Shown in pieces: positions 1 to 6,391 of a DNA stretch of 6,666 bases; within the stretch, counting starts at the first letter, position 1, and each line of letters starts with the position of its first letter. The stretch is from Chloroflexota bacterium (GTDB lineage: Bacteria; Chloroflexota; Dehalococcoidia; Lucifugimonadales; Lucifugimonadaceae). The DNA lies in contig JAJCYX010000368.1 of assembly GCA_029262715.1 (NCBI GenBank), forward strand, positions 1 to 6,666, in the 5' to 3' direction. The notes under the pieces were generated by a model. That model was not told where the DNA came from, ran no database searches, and saw only the letters and a program-made list of their open reading frames with translations. The translations under genes and the position numbers were made by a program.

Positions 1-640
1 GCTCCGATTCGGGAGAGCCGTCGACCGCTATCACGATAGTGTTCGGATTCACCGTCACCGCGGGTGAAAGTCCTTCAAGCGGCTTGAAGATGAGCACAGG
101 CATTGGTGACGCATGGATCACGCGATTTGTTGTGGTTCCGAGCACACCCCTCTCCCAGAAATTGCCTGAACGGGCAGACATTGCGATCATCGTCGCATTG
201 TTTTTTATCGCCTCTTCTGCAATCTCGTGGTCAGCGTTTCCAAAGCCCAGCAGGGCCTCAGTGTTGACGCCTATCGCTTCGAGCTTCGATTCGACGTTCG
301 CAAGATATGCGCGAGTGCTCTGGTTTGCTTCATCGAGCGCCTGAGCCTCCTCTTTCGATAGATCGGCGGGAGACCCGATCTCTGACATCCAGACCATTCC
401 TGTGGTTCCACCGGCTCCCTCGTGCGAAACGTCCATCCCAACCCCGGAGCCACCTGTACCCGTGTCTCGTGCAGACAACACGCCTTCGCCCGCTGTCTCG
501 GTCACATCCAGGTCTTCGGGATCGATGATGCTGAGCAGAGCGACATCGAAGCCGCCCGCCTTCGCAATCTCGCCGATGAACGGCACAACCTGTTCCGCTT
601 CTGCCGTGCCATCCAACGGGATCAAAATCTTCTCAGCCAT
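1..640 (-). CDS. Universal stress protein, tandem UspA domains (3' end outside window)
   Basis: The frame is open from an ATG at 640 to the left edge, giving 213 codons with the C-terminal part missing. The protein begins MAEKILIPLDGTAEAE, the first beta strand and Asp-containing nucleotide loop of the Usp fold. Residues 150-186 (MIAMSARSGNFWERG, then LGTTTNRVI and SPMPVLIF) match the end of a Usp domain: the ATP-binding loop, a helix and the PVLI strand. A second domain starts at about residue 201 (TIVIAVDGSPESE) and is cut off, so this is a two-domain Usp. The usual G-2X-G-9X-G[S/T] loop is only partly kept: Gly159 and Gly168-Thr169 are present, but the leading glycines are replaced by Ser-Ala. 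Residues 50-95 form a Gly/Ser/Thr-rich insertion. The start is supported by GGAGG at 647-651, six bases upstream. Members are soluble cytoplasmic proteins induced by stress; the exact role here is unknown. Confidence 0.9.
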   Translation of the reverse strand, partial: MAEKILIPLDGTAEAEQVVPFIGEIAKAGGFDVALLSIIDPEDLDVTETAGEGVLSARDTGTGGSGVGMDVSHEGAGGTTGMVWMSEIGSPADLSKEEAQALDEANQSTRAYLANVESKLEAIGVNTEALLGFGNADHEIAEEAIKNNATMIAMSARSGNFWERGVLGTTTNRVIHASPMPVLIFKPLEGLSPAVTVNPNTIVIAVDGSPESE

Positions 641-682
641 ATGGTTCCTCCAGGTTGTAGCAATCGCCGGGGATTGGCGAGC

Positions 683-713
683 AGTCTACATGGCCCGCCT
701 AAATTGCGTTCAA
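683..713 (-). promoter_or_regulatory. Possible sigma70-type promoter of the universal stress protein gene
   Basis: Read on the minus strand, TTGAAC (713-708) is followed after 19 bases by TAGACT (688-683). Transcription would begin near 676, leaving a leader of about 36 bases that contains the GGAGG ribosome site. The spacer is longer than the ideal 17 and the -35 box matches only four of six positions, so this is a tentative call. Confidence 0.3.
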
Positions 714-792
714 ACGTCATGTAGAGCCAAAGTATCAACGTGACTCGTGGATGAAGTCGCATGATTCGTGTGGAAACCGTGAGGCGAGCTGT

Positions 793-1260
793 TTAGTCAA
801 TGTCGTCCCGCCTTTCATCACCGAAAGTACGCCTGAGACCGGCGATCAACTCGTCCTTCTCAGAGCCGCTGATGCTGCCCCAGAAGCGCAAGTTGTATTC
901 GAGTGGCGGCATACCGCCTTCGACAACCTCTTCGACAATCTCGTCAGACTCTTGTCTCCGGTTCCATTCGGAGAAGTTCAACTCGTCGCGTCCTTCGTCC
1001 ACGTTGTTCTGGGTTATCCAGGAGATCGGAGCGATGTTCGAGTACCAGGGCCAGCGTGTCTCGTTGCTGTGGCAGTCGAAGCACGCTTTGACCGCAAGTT
1101 CACGGGTTCGAGCGCTGTCCCACTGCGGCTCCGCAAGAACAGGCGGGTTATCGTGGTCGCGGCCATGCGGCACGAGTTGAATGGCTGCTCCGCCCGCAAC
1201 GAGCAATACGAAGATGGCGGCGAGTAGCCGAAGCAGAAATTTTCGCCTGAGAAGACGCAT
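793..1260 (-). CDS. Membrane-anchored haem-binding-domain protein with a CxxCH motif
   Basis: The 155-residue protein starts with a basic N-terminus (MRLLRRKFLLR) and a hydrophobic segment at about residues 11-30, which looks like a membrane anchor or uncleaved signal. The globular part would then lie outside the cytoplasmic membrane. Residues 60-64 are CFDCH, the covalent c-type haem attachment motif, followed by SNETRWPWYSNIAPISW and later NFSEW and MPPLEYNL. This order is typical of the Haem_bd domain family (PF14376), and the length is normal for it. Met117 in GGMPP is a candidate second axial ligand by family analogy. An in-frame TGA lies just before the start (TGA-GAA-ATG), so no longer start exists in this frame; the Shine-Dalgarno sequence is weak (GGTGAG, very close). 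It lies 138 bases after the selenoprotein gene and 152 bases before the stress protein gene, on the same strand. The partner and electron-transfer role are unknown. Confidence 0.88.
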   Translation of the reverse strand: MRLLRRKFLLRLLAAIFVLLVAGGAAIQLVPHGRDHDNPPVLAEPQWDSARTRELAVKACFDCHSNETRWPWYSNIAPISWITQNNVDEGRDELNFSEWNRRQESDEIVEEVVEGGMPPLEYNLRFWGSISGSEKDELIAGLRRTFGDERRDDID

Positions 1261-1398
1261 TTCTCACCACGAGAACGATCAAGTGTTTCAGGCTCTGCAG
1301 ATGTTTGTAGAACCTCTTACTCAATGCTTGCATGCGTATGCGGGTTACTGTGATGAACCGTGTGCGGTTTGCGTGAAGAGGGGCGGAATTGACCTTTA

Positions 1399-1656
1399 TC
1401 AGGCCAGCTGGTTGATCACCGTCGCCTTGATCTCTTTCGCGTCGTTCAGGTCTGGATAACGACCAACCGAGCCCTTATCGAAGACGATATTGCCGTCCAA
1501 TTTGACCTCAAAAATGCCCGATCCACCCGGTGTGAGCGTCAGGTCGATCTTGTTACCGCCTGCTGCATAGATCTCGCCCCCCATCCAGAGGGCCACTCCG
1601 TGGTAGCCTCACGGCACGCAGTAGGTAATCTCTGCTTTGATCTGTGATGCTGCCAT
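1399..1656 (-). CDS. SelW-like (Rdx family) selenoprotein with in-frame UGA read as selenocysteine
   Basis: Reading from ATG at 1656 through one TGA at 1609-1611 gives 85 residues. The N-terminus is MAASQIKAEITYCVPUGYHG: Cys13 and Sec16 form the CxxU centre of the SelT/SelW/SelH (Rdx, PF10262) family, at the end of the first beta strand and followed by Gly-Tyr as in SelW. Downstream, LTPGGSGIFEVKLDGNIVFD (residues 41-60) and GRYPDLNDAKEIK (65-77) match the SelW core strands and C-terminal helix. Total length is close to animal SelW (under 90 residues). Sequence on both sides of the TGA reads as one family in one frame, which argues against a pseudogene. AGGAG at 1664-1668 supports the ATG. 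The gene ends in TGA followed immediately by TAA. Members have a thioredoxin-like fold and are thought to act as cytoplasmic thiol/selenol redox proteins. A GTG at 1596 gives only a 65-residue fragment lacking the active site. Confidence 0.9.
1576..1593 (-). promoter_or_regulatory. Candidate bacterial SECIS element
   Basis: In the mRNA, GCCCUC (1593-1588) pairs with GGGGGC (1581-1576): six base pairs including one U-G wobble, closing a six-base loop UGGAUG (1587-1582). The loop starts 21 bases after the UGA codon and has G at its second position. Bacterial SECIS elements are described as short hairpins in the coding region roughly 16-37 bases after the UGA, with a G in the first two loop positions, and are bound by SelB. 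A competing fold exists (GAGG of the UGA region with CCUC, enclosing CCAC-GGA-GUGG), so the functional structure is not certain. Confidence 0.6.
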
Positions 1657-1663
1657 CTTCACA

Positions 1664-1668
1664 CTCCT
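1664..1668 (-). promoter_or_regulatory. Ribosome binding site that fixes the selenoprotein start upstream of the UGA
   Basis: The minus strand reads AGGAG, then seven bases, then ATG (1656). No comparable site stands before the GTG at 1596. This supports initiation upstream of the in-frame UGA and therefore translation through it. Confidence 0.75.
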
Positions 1669-1810
1669 AACCTCTAGTTTTGGCGGGTTCGGCAGTTCAT
1701 GACAGACCGTCCATTTCTGCCAACTGCTCGACACAGTATCACGCGCAAGATTGAGTGCAGCATAATCACCGGGCGTGAGGGAATTATGGGTTCAGACTAC
1801 GGCTACTGCA

Positions 1811-2800
1811 TCAACTCAGGTTGAAGTCCGCATCTGCCAGGTCGTCGAGTTGAGCCAAAACGTCATCCGGCAACGGCCCCATCTCGGCCGCTTCGATAGC
1901 CAGTCGCAAGTGCTCAAGTTCGGCTAGTCCCACGACAACGCCGGACACGCCAGAGTTGCGAAGAGCGTAGCGCACCGCAACCTGTGAACGTTCACCGAGT
2001 TCGGGCGATAGTAGCGGCACCACGGCGTTCATGCGCGCCACATCTGAGTTCACATCGCCTTCGAGTACGACTCCGCCTTCTTTGCCTGTCCTCTGGTCCG
2101 TGGCGATGATTCCCGCTGCCAGGACGCGGATCACCATGACAGCTACGCCGTTATCTTCGGCTGCAGCGATGATGTTTTTCTGGTCATATGCAGCCCTATT
2201 CGGCTGCATGTCTCGACCTGCGCTTGGATTGAGCAGGTTGTAGTTGATCTGCGCAGACTCGAAACGGCCGCTTCGCATCACCTCGTGCATCGCCTCGGCC
2301 TCGCCAGTGCAGGTGAAGCCGATATGGCGTATCAGGCCGCTACTGATCAACGCCTGCATCGCATCAGCGACGCCACCGGTGCGGAGCATGTCGTCCGGAG
2401 TTAGAGCGTTCTGAATGTTGCCGTGGTCCGTCGCCAATCTATTGTGTACGGTGTACACATCTACGCTGTCGGCCTTCAGGCGCTCAAGGCTAGCGGTGAT
2501 CGCCCGTTCAGCTTGCCCGGCAAAGTCACCCGCCTCAAGATCGAATGCCGTCTTGGTGGAAACATACGGACGCTCCGAATCTGGCAATTCATTGAGCAGC
2601 CAGCCCAGCGCCTCTTCGGATTTCCCGCTGCCATAAGAGGCGGCAGTGTCTATCCAGTTGATCCCGCCATCCAGCGCCATCCGAATAGCGGCACGGCGAG
2701 TATCGTCGTCGGCATCTATCAGCAATCCACCAACTGCACCCGCGCCAAAGATCACTTCAGAAACTTCGAGGCCGGTTTTGCCGAACGGTCTGTATTTCAT
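1811..2800 (-). CDS. Aldo/keto reductase family oxidoreductase
   Basis: The 329-residue protein has the usual AKR length and opens with MKYRPFGKTGLEVSEVIFGA, the typical first strands of the (beta/alpha)8 barrel (PF00248). The catalytic tetrad is visible: Asp51 and Tyr56 in WIDTAASYG, Lys83 in VSTKTAF, and His119 in VYTVHNRL. Residues 183-192 (AQINYNLLNP) and the C-terminal RYALRNSGVSGVVVGL (277-292) match the strand and the NADP-phosphate-binding region of the family. It should reduce aldehydes or ketones, or oxidise sugars or alcohols, with NAD(P)H in the cytoplasm; the substrate cannot be read from the sequence. The start ATG has a poor Shine-Dalgarno sequence, but it coincides with the family N-terminus. 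The gene is divergent from uvrA and lies 154 bases upstream of the selenoprotein gene on the same strand. Confidence 0.95.
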   Translation of the reverse strand: MKYRPFGKTGLEVSEVIFGAGAVGGLLIDADDDTRRAAIRMALDGGINWIDTAASYGSGKSEEALGWLLNELPDSERPYVSTKTAFDLEAGDFAGQAERAITASLERLKADSVDVYTVHNRLATDHGNIQNALTPDDMLRTGGVADAMQALISSGLIRHIGFTCTGEAEAMHEVMRSGRFESAQINYNLLNPSAGRDMQPNRAAYDQKNIIAAAEDNGVAVMVIRVLAAGIIATDQRTGKEGGVVLEGDVNSDVARMNAVVPLLSPELGERSQVAVRYALRNSGVSGVVVGLAELEHLRLAIEAAEMGPLPDDVLAQLDDLADADFNLS

Positions 2801-2845
2801 AGTCTTTGCGCCGTCTTTCGGTGGATGAATGATGTCGAGGCGTCG

Positions 2846-2854
2846 ATAGTAGCA
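2846..2854 (-). promoter_or_regulatory. Possible extended -10 element of the aldo/keto reductase gene
   Basis: The minus strand reads TGC-TACTAT, an extended -10 motif matching four of six hexamer positions. It would start transcription near 2839, about 39 bases before the ATG. No -35 box is evident. The same TGCTA core recurs upstream of uvrA and of the gene at 6458. Confidence 0.3.
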
Positions 2855-2916
2855 GCGTGTCTCAGACGTGCCGGCTCATGCATTGTGCCGTTTTGGCCTC
2901 GCATATTTGCGTCGAT

Positions 2917-2925
2917 TGCTAGAAT
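2917..2925 (+). promoter_or_regulatory. Possible extended -10 element of uvrA
   Basis: TGC-TAGAAT is an extended -10 motif with five of six positions of TATAAT. I find no good -35 box at standard spacing. If used, it would give a leader of roughly 235 bases that contains the inverted repeat at 3055-3073. Confidence 0.35.
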
Positions 2926-3054
2926 TGAACGAGGCCAGACGTTTCTCTCGGTTCCTCTTAGTGGTAAACAGGGGTTACTCGCGTCGTCCCGACCATCGCG
3001 GAGGGATCTGAGCAGCAAGCTGCGTTTTCTGTTGCCTGACGGTTATGCGAGAGA

Positions 3055-3073
3055 TTCTGAATCACGTTCAGAA
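3055..3073. repeat. Perfect inverted repeat upstream of uvrA (possible operator or leader hairpin)
   Basis: TTCTGAA (3055-3061) and TTCAGAA (3067-3073) are exact reverse complements separated by TCACG. The repeat lies about 95 bases before the uvrA ATG. Such a dyad could bind a dimeric repressor or fold in the leader RNA. It does not match the E. coli LexA box or the Gram-positive GAAC-N4-GTTC box, so a link to the SOS response is not shown. Confidence 0.45.
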
Positions 3074-3167
3074 AGATAGATGTCGGTCGTCCGGACTGAC
3101 AACTCCGTTCTCTAACTCTCTCCTGCAGGGAGCTGGAGAACTAACCGGCACTCTCAGCAAGGTGAAT

Positions 3168-6100
3168 ATGACCGAATCATCCATCAAGATCGTCGGCGCT
3201 CGGGAACATAACCTGAAAAACGTCGATGTTGAGATACCGCGCGACGAGCTCGTCGTCATCACCGGCGTCTCGGGCTCAGGAAAGAGCAGCCTGGCGTTCG
3301 ACACCATCTACGCCGAAGGTCAGCGCCGTTATGTTGAGTCCCTGTCTGCATACGCACGCCAGTTCCTGGGTCGAATGGAAAAACCGGATGTAGACCACAT
3401 CGATGGTCTCAGTCCATCCATATCGATAGACCAGAAGGGCGTGTCTCGCAATCCGCGATCCACGGTGGGGACGGTCACCGAGATTTACGATTACCTACGC
3501 CTGCTGTTCTCACGTGCCGGCCGACCTCATTGCCACAATTGTGGCCGTCCTGTTCAACGCCAAACTGTGCAGCAGATCACCGATTCAGTTCTGCGGCTTG
3601 AGGAAAACAGCCGAATCCTGGTGCTTGCGCCGATGGTGACTCACATGAAGGGTGAGCACACGGCAATTCTCGAATCTGCGCGACGCGACGGCTTTGCCAG
3701 GGTGCGAATCGACGGTGAAGTGATCGACCTCTCTGAAGAGATCAAGCTCAGCAAGAACAAATGGCACGATATTCAGATAGTCGTTGACCGCCTCATCGTT
3801 CGACCAGAAACGGAGACTGGACGGCTTACAGAGTCGGTTGAGACAGCGCTCCGGCTTGGAAGCGGCACGATGCTGGTCACCGTTCTCAAGCCGTCGGGTT
3901 CACCGAAAAAAGTGAAAGACCGGGACATCGTCTACTCGGAACGGTTCGCCTGTGTCCACTGCGACATTTCCATCGCCGAACTCGAACCGCGCAACTTCTC
4001 TTTCAACACGCCTTACGGAGCCTGTCCGACCTGTACAGGTCTCGGCTTTCGGCTCGAAGTTGACCCCGATCTGGTGATCCAGGACAAGTCGCTCAGCCTG
4101 AACGGGGGCGCAATTGTTCCGTGGGTATCGGCAGGAGCCAACTCGCCCTGGTATGCCTCGATGCTTGAGTCGGTCGCCGAACACTACGGTTTCTCGATGG
4201 ACACCCCGGTCAGGGAGATGGACCCGGAACACCTGAAGGTGATTCTGTATGGCAGCGGAGGCAAGAAGATTCCGGTTGCGCACACCACGCAGAAGGGCCG
4301 CGTGTACCGGTGGTCAACCGCGTTCGACGGTGTGATTCCTTCGATGGAGCGCCGGCACTCCGACACGGAGTCGGACTCGGTGCGAGACGACATAGGCCGC
4401 TACATGTCGCAACGCCCTTGCGCCACCTGCAAAGGAGACCGCCTGAAGCCGGAGGTTCTAGCGGTGACGGTGCTCGGCATGAGCATCATGGAGGTGACGC
4501 GGCAGTCTGTTGAACGGGCGTTGCAGTGGACTGAAGCGTGCCGCACTGCGATCTGGCCGAAGTCGGCAGACCGTGAAAAACCAGAGCCTGCCGAGGAAGC
4601 GCTTAACGAGCGGGAGTCGGCTATCGCAGGGCAGATCATGAAGGAGATCGAGGCGCGCCTCGGGTTCCTCGAGCGAGTTGGGCTCGATTACCTGACTCTC
4701 GACCGATCAGCTGGAACCCTCTCGGGAGGCGAAGGTCAGCGCATCAGGCTGGCAACACAGATCGGTTCAGGGCTCATGGGTGTTCTCTACGTCTGTGACG
4801 AGCCGTCTGTCGGTCTGCATCCCGCTGACAACGACCGCTTGATCGAGACATTGAAGCGGCTTCGAGATGTCGGCAATACCGTGCTGATCGTCGAGCACGA
4901 TGAGGCTGTGATGCGTGCCGCCGATCACATTGTCGATCTTGGTCCCGGAGCAGGCGAGCACGGTGGACACATCATCGCTGAAGGCCCGATCGATGTGATC
5001 GAGAAGAGTGAGAAGTCGATCACCGGAGCATACCTGAGCGGCAGGAAGAGCATCGCCGTTCCAGAAAAGCGCAGGAAGGGCAACGGCCAGAAGGTTACGG
5101 TCCTGGGCGCACGAGAGAACAATCTGAAGGATATTTCAGTCTCGTTGCCCCTCGGCACACTGGTCTGCGTCACCGGCGTCTCAGGCTCCGGCAAGAGCAC
5201 GCTGGTGAACGAGATTCTCTCGAAACGGCTGGCCCAGCACTTTTACCGAGCAAAGGATCGCCCGGGAGTGCACGACGACATTGAGGGTCTCGAACATATC
5301 GACAAGGTAATTGATATCGATCAGTCGGCTATCGGCCGCACGCCGCGTTCGAACCCGGCGACGTACACCGGCGTTTTCGGGCCCATCAGGGAGCTTTTCG
5401 CAACGATGCCCGAGGCGCGTGCCCGTGGCTACAAGCCGGGACGTTTTTCATTCAACGTGAAGGGCGGACGCTGCGAGGCCTGTTCAGGCGCAGGCTACGT
5501 TCAGATCGAGATGCAGTTCCTGCCAGATGTGACCGTTCCTTGCGAAATCTGCCGCGGCGCTCGCTACAACCGTGAGGCGCTTGAGATCAAGTTCAAGGGT
5601 CAGTCGATAGCCGACGTGCTGGACATGACAGTGTCGGAAGCAGCAACCGTGTTTGAGAACATCCCGACGGTCGCCAACAAACTGACTACGCTGCGTGATG
5701 TCGGTCTCGGCTACATCAAGCTTGGGCAGCCGGCAACGACACTCTCAGGCGGTGAGGCGCAGCGCATCAAACTCGCGTCGGAGCTAGCACGTCGCTCGAC
5801 GGGCCAGACCTTCTACATCCTTGATGAGCCAACCACCGGACTTTCGTTCGCCGACGCTAACCAGCTGATGGAGGTCCTGCACAGGCTGGTCGACGCAGGC
5901 AACACCGTGCTGTTGATCGAACATCACCTCGATCTGATCAAGAACGCTGACTGGCTGGTCGACCTCGGTCCGTTTGCAGGTGACCGTGGCGGAGAGCTGG
6001 TGGCCGAGGGGACGCCCGAGTTTTTGGCGACTGTGAAGGCTTCTGCGACCGGCATGTACCTGAAGGATGTGCCGGGCATCACTCCAAGTAAGTCTGCACC

Positions 6101-6266
6101 CGGCTCCGTTGGCAAGGTCAAGAAAGCGAAGAAGAGTGCGCCGAAGCAGGTTGCCGACGAATCGGTTCTGCCGGAACGGCCAGAAGAGCTGATGAACGGC
6201 GCCCGGAACGGTAGCAGCCGCAGAAAAAAGTGGCGCAGACGGAGCAGAACGGCAGCGGCGAGGTAG
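3168..6266 (+). CDS. uvrA: UvrA, damage-recognition ATPase of nucleotide excision repair
   Basis: From ATG 3168 the protein has 1032 residues and starts with MTESSIKIVGAREHNLKNVD, as UvrA proteins do. It has two ABC ATPase modules. Module one has Walker A GVSGSGKSS (33-41), signature LSGGEGQR (518-525) and Walker B VLYVCDEP (539-546). Module two has Walker A GVSGSGKST (670-678), signature LSGGEAQR (859-866) and Walker B FYILDEP (882-888). Zinc-binding CxxC pairs lie at 122-125, 262/286 (CVHC, CPTC), 418-421 and 769/792 (CEAC, CEIC). UvrA dimers with UvrB scan DNA for lesions and hand over to UvrC. E. coli UvrA has 940 residues; the excess here includes a basic tail of about 65 residues (970-1032) ending in an Arg/Lys cluster. 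The D-loop of module two reads TTGLSFAD, with Ser where E. coli has His. The open frame extends back to 3045, but the added residues do not look like UvrA. A GTG at 3162 is an alternative start; AAGGTG at 3159-3164 is the likely ribosome site for the ATG. Confidence 0.98.
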   Translation: MTESSIKIVGAREHNLKNVDVEIPRDELVVITGVSGSGKSSLAFDTIYAEGQRRYVESLSAYARQFLGRMEKPDVDHIDGLSPSISIDQKGVSRNPRSTVGTVTEIYDYLRLLFSRAGRPHCHNCGRPVQRQTVQQITDSVLRLEENSRILVLAPMVTHMKGEHTAILESARRDGFARVRIDGEVIDLSEEIKLSKNKWHDIQIVVDRLIVRPETETGRLTESVETALRLGSGTMLVTVLKPSGSPKKVKDRDIVYSERFACVHCDISIAELEPRNFSFNTPYGACPTCTGLGFRLEVDPDLVIQDKSLSLNGGAIVPWVSAGANSPWYASMLESVAEHYGFSMDTPVREMDPEHLKVILYGSGGKKIPVAHTTQKGRVYRWSTAFDGVIPSMERRHSDTESDSVRDDIGRYMSQRPCATCKGDRLKPEVLAVTVLGMSIMEVTRQSVERALQWTEACRTAIWPKSADREKPEPAEEALNERESAIAGQIMKEIEARLGFLERVGLDYLTLDRSAGTLSGGEGQRIRLATQIGSGLMGVLYVCDEPSVGLHPADNDRLIETLKRLRDVGNTVLIVEHDEAVMRAADHIVDLGPGAGEHGGHIIAEGPIDVIEKSEKSITGAYLSGRKSIAVPEKRRKGNGQKVTVLGARENNLKDISVSLPLGTLVCVTGVSGSGKSTLVNEILSKRLAQHFYRAKDRPGVHDDIEGLEHIDKVIDIDQSAIGRTPRSNPATYTGVFGPIRELFATMPEARARGYKPGRFSFNVKGGRCEACSGAGYVQIEMQFLPDVTVPCEICRGARYNREALEIKFKGQSIADVLDMTVSEAATVFENIPTVANKLTTLRDVGLGYIKLGQPATTLSGGEAQRIKLASELARRSTGQTFYILDEPTTGLSFADANQLMEVLHRLVDAGNTVLLIEHHLDLIKNADWLVDLGPFAGDRGGELVAEGTPEFLATVKASATGMYLKDVPGITPSKSAPGSVGKVKKAKKSAPKQVADESVLPERPEELMNGARNGSSRRKKWRRRSRTAAAR

Positions 6267-6288
6267 GCCGCATGCGGCAACCAACCAA

Positions 6289-6309
6289 CCCTCCCTCTAA
6301 CTCCCTCCC
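6289..6309 (-). other. Four-tract G-quadruplex motif on the minus strand
   Basis: The minus strand carries four GGG tracts (6309-6307, 6305-6303, 6295-6293, 6291-6289) with loops of one, seven and one bases. This meets the usual G3+N1-7 pattern. It shares the left arm of the hairpin at 6301-6323, so the two structures would be alternatives in single-stranded DNA. The G tracts are on the template strand for uvrA. Confidence 0.5.
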
Positions 6310-6323
6310 GTTTCGGGAGGGAG
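6301..6323 (+). terminator. Strong hairpin after uvrA, possible terminator without a U tract
   Basis: CTCCCTCCCG (6301-6310) pairs perfectly with CGGGAGGGAG (6314-6323) around a TTT loop, a 10-bp GC-rich stem beginning 34 bases after the uvrA stop. It is followed by GATCACTG rather than a T run, so it is not a classical intrinsic terminator. It could stop polymerase by stem strength or protect the 3' end of the transcript. Confidence 0.55.
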
Positions 6324-6391
6324 GATCACTGAAACACACCCCTATCAATCAGCAACCCGACACGCACCGGAAAAAGCAGCTCGCTGCACGG

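Larger units (their letters stand above)
2801..3167. other. Divergent intergenic region between the aldo/keto reductase gene and uvrA
   Basis: No convincing gene lies in these 367 bases. The region should hold promoters for both neighbours. I see extended -10-like motifs on each strand (minus 2854-2846, plus 2917-2925) and a perfect inverted repeat at 3055-3073. Short open frames here lack recognisable protein features and ribosome sites. The 3045-3167 part is open in the uvrA frame, but its 41 encoded residues do not resemble UvrA. Confidence 0.6.

Noticed and set aside
661..676. CAATC-N6-GATTG inverted repeat in the stress protein leader
   Set aside because: A 5-bp dyad with no match to a known operator; likely chance.
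751..1227. 158-residue plus-strand ORF opposite the haem-binding-domain gene
   Set aside because: Antisense shadow of a gene with a clear CxxCH family match; no recognisable protein features.
1356..1369. AACCG-TGTG-CGGTT hairpin after the selenoprotein gene as a terminator
   Set aside because: Only five base pairs and no U tract on the minus strand.
1399..1596. Independent 65-residue ORF starting with GTG at 1596
   Set aside because: It lacks a ribosome site and the family active site. The frame upstream through the TGA completes a SelW-like protein with a proper start.
1609..1611. The TGA as a pseudogene mutation or sequencing error
   Set aside because: It falls exactly at the Sec position of the CxxU motif, both sides are intact in one frame, and a SECIS-like hairpin follows. 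It cannot be excluded without genome data but is the weaker reading.
2928..2943. AACG-N8-CGTT dyad as an SOS box for uvrA
   Set aside because: The spacing differs from known GAAC-N4-GTTC boxes and a 4-bp dyad is expected by chance.
3012..3028. GCAGC-AA-GCTGC hairpin followed by GTTTT as a terminator
   Set aside because: The loop is too short, leaving only a four-base-pair stem, and no plus-strand gene lies upstream for it to terminate.
2423..3079. 218-residue plus-strand ORF overlapping the aldo/keto reductase gene
   Set aside because: Mostly antisense to a well-supported gene, and its composition looks like translated noise.
3045..3167. N-terminal extension of UvrA from ATG 3045
   Set aside because: The 41 extra residues do not resemble UvrA, and the family N-terminus begins at 3168.
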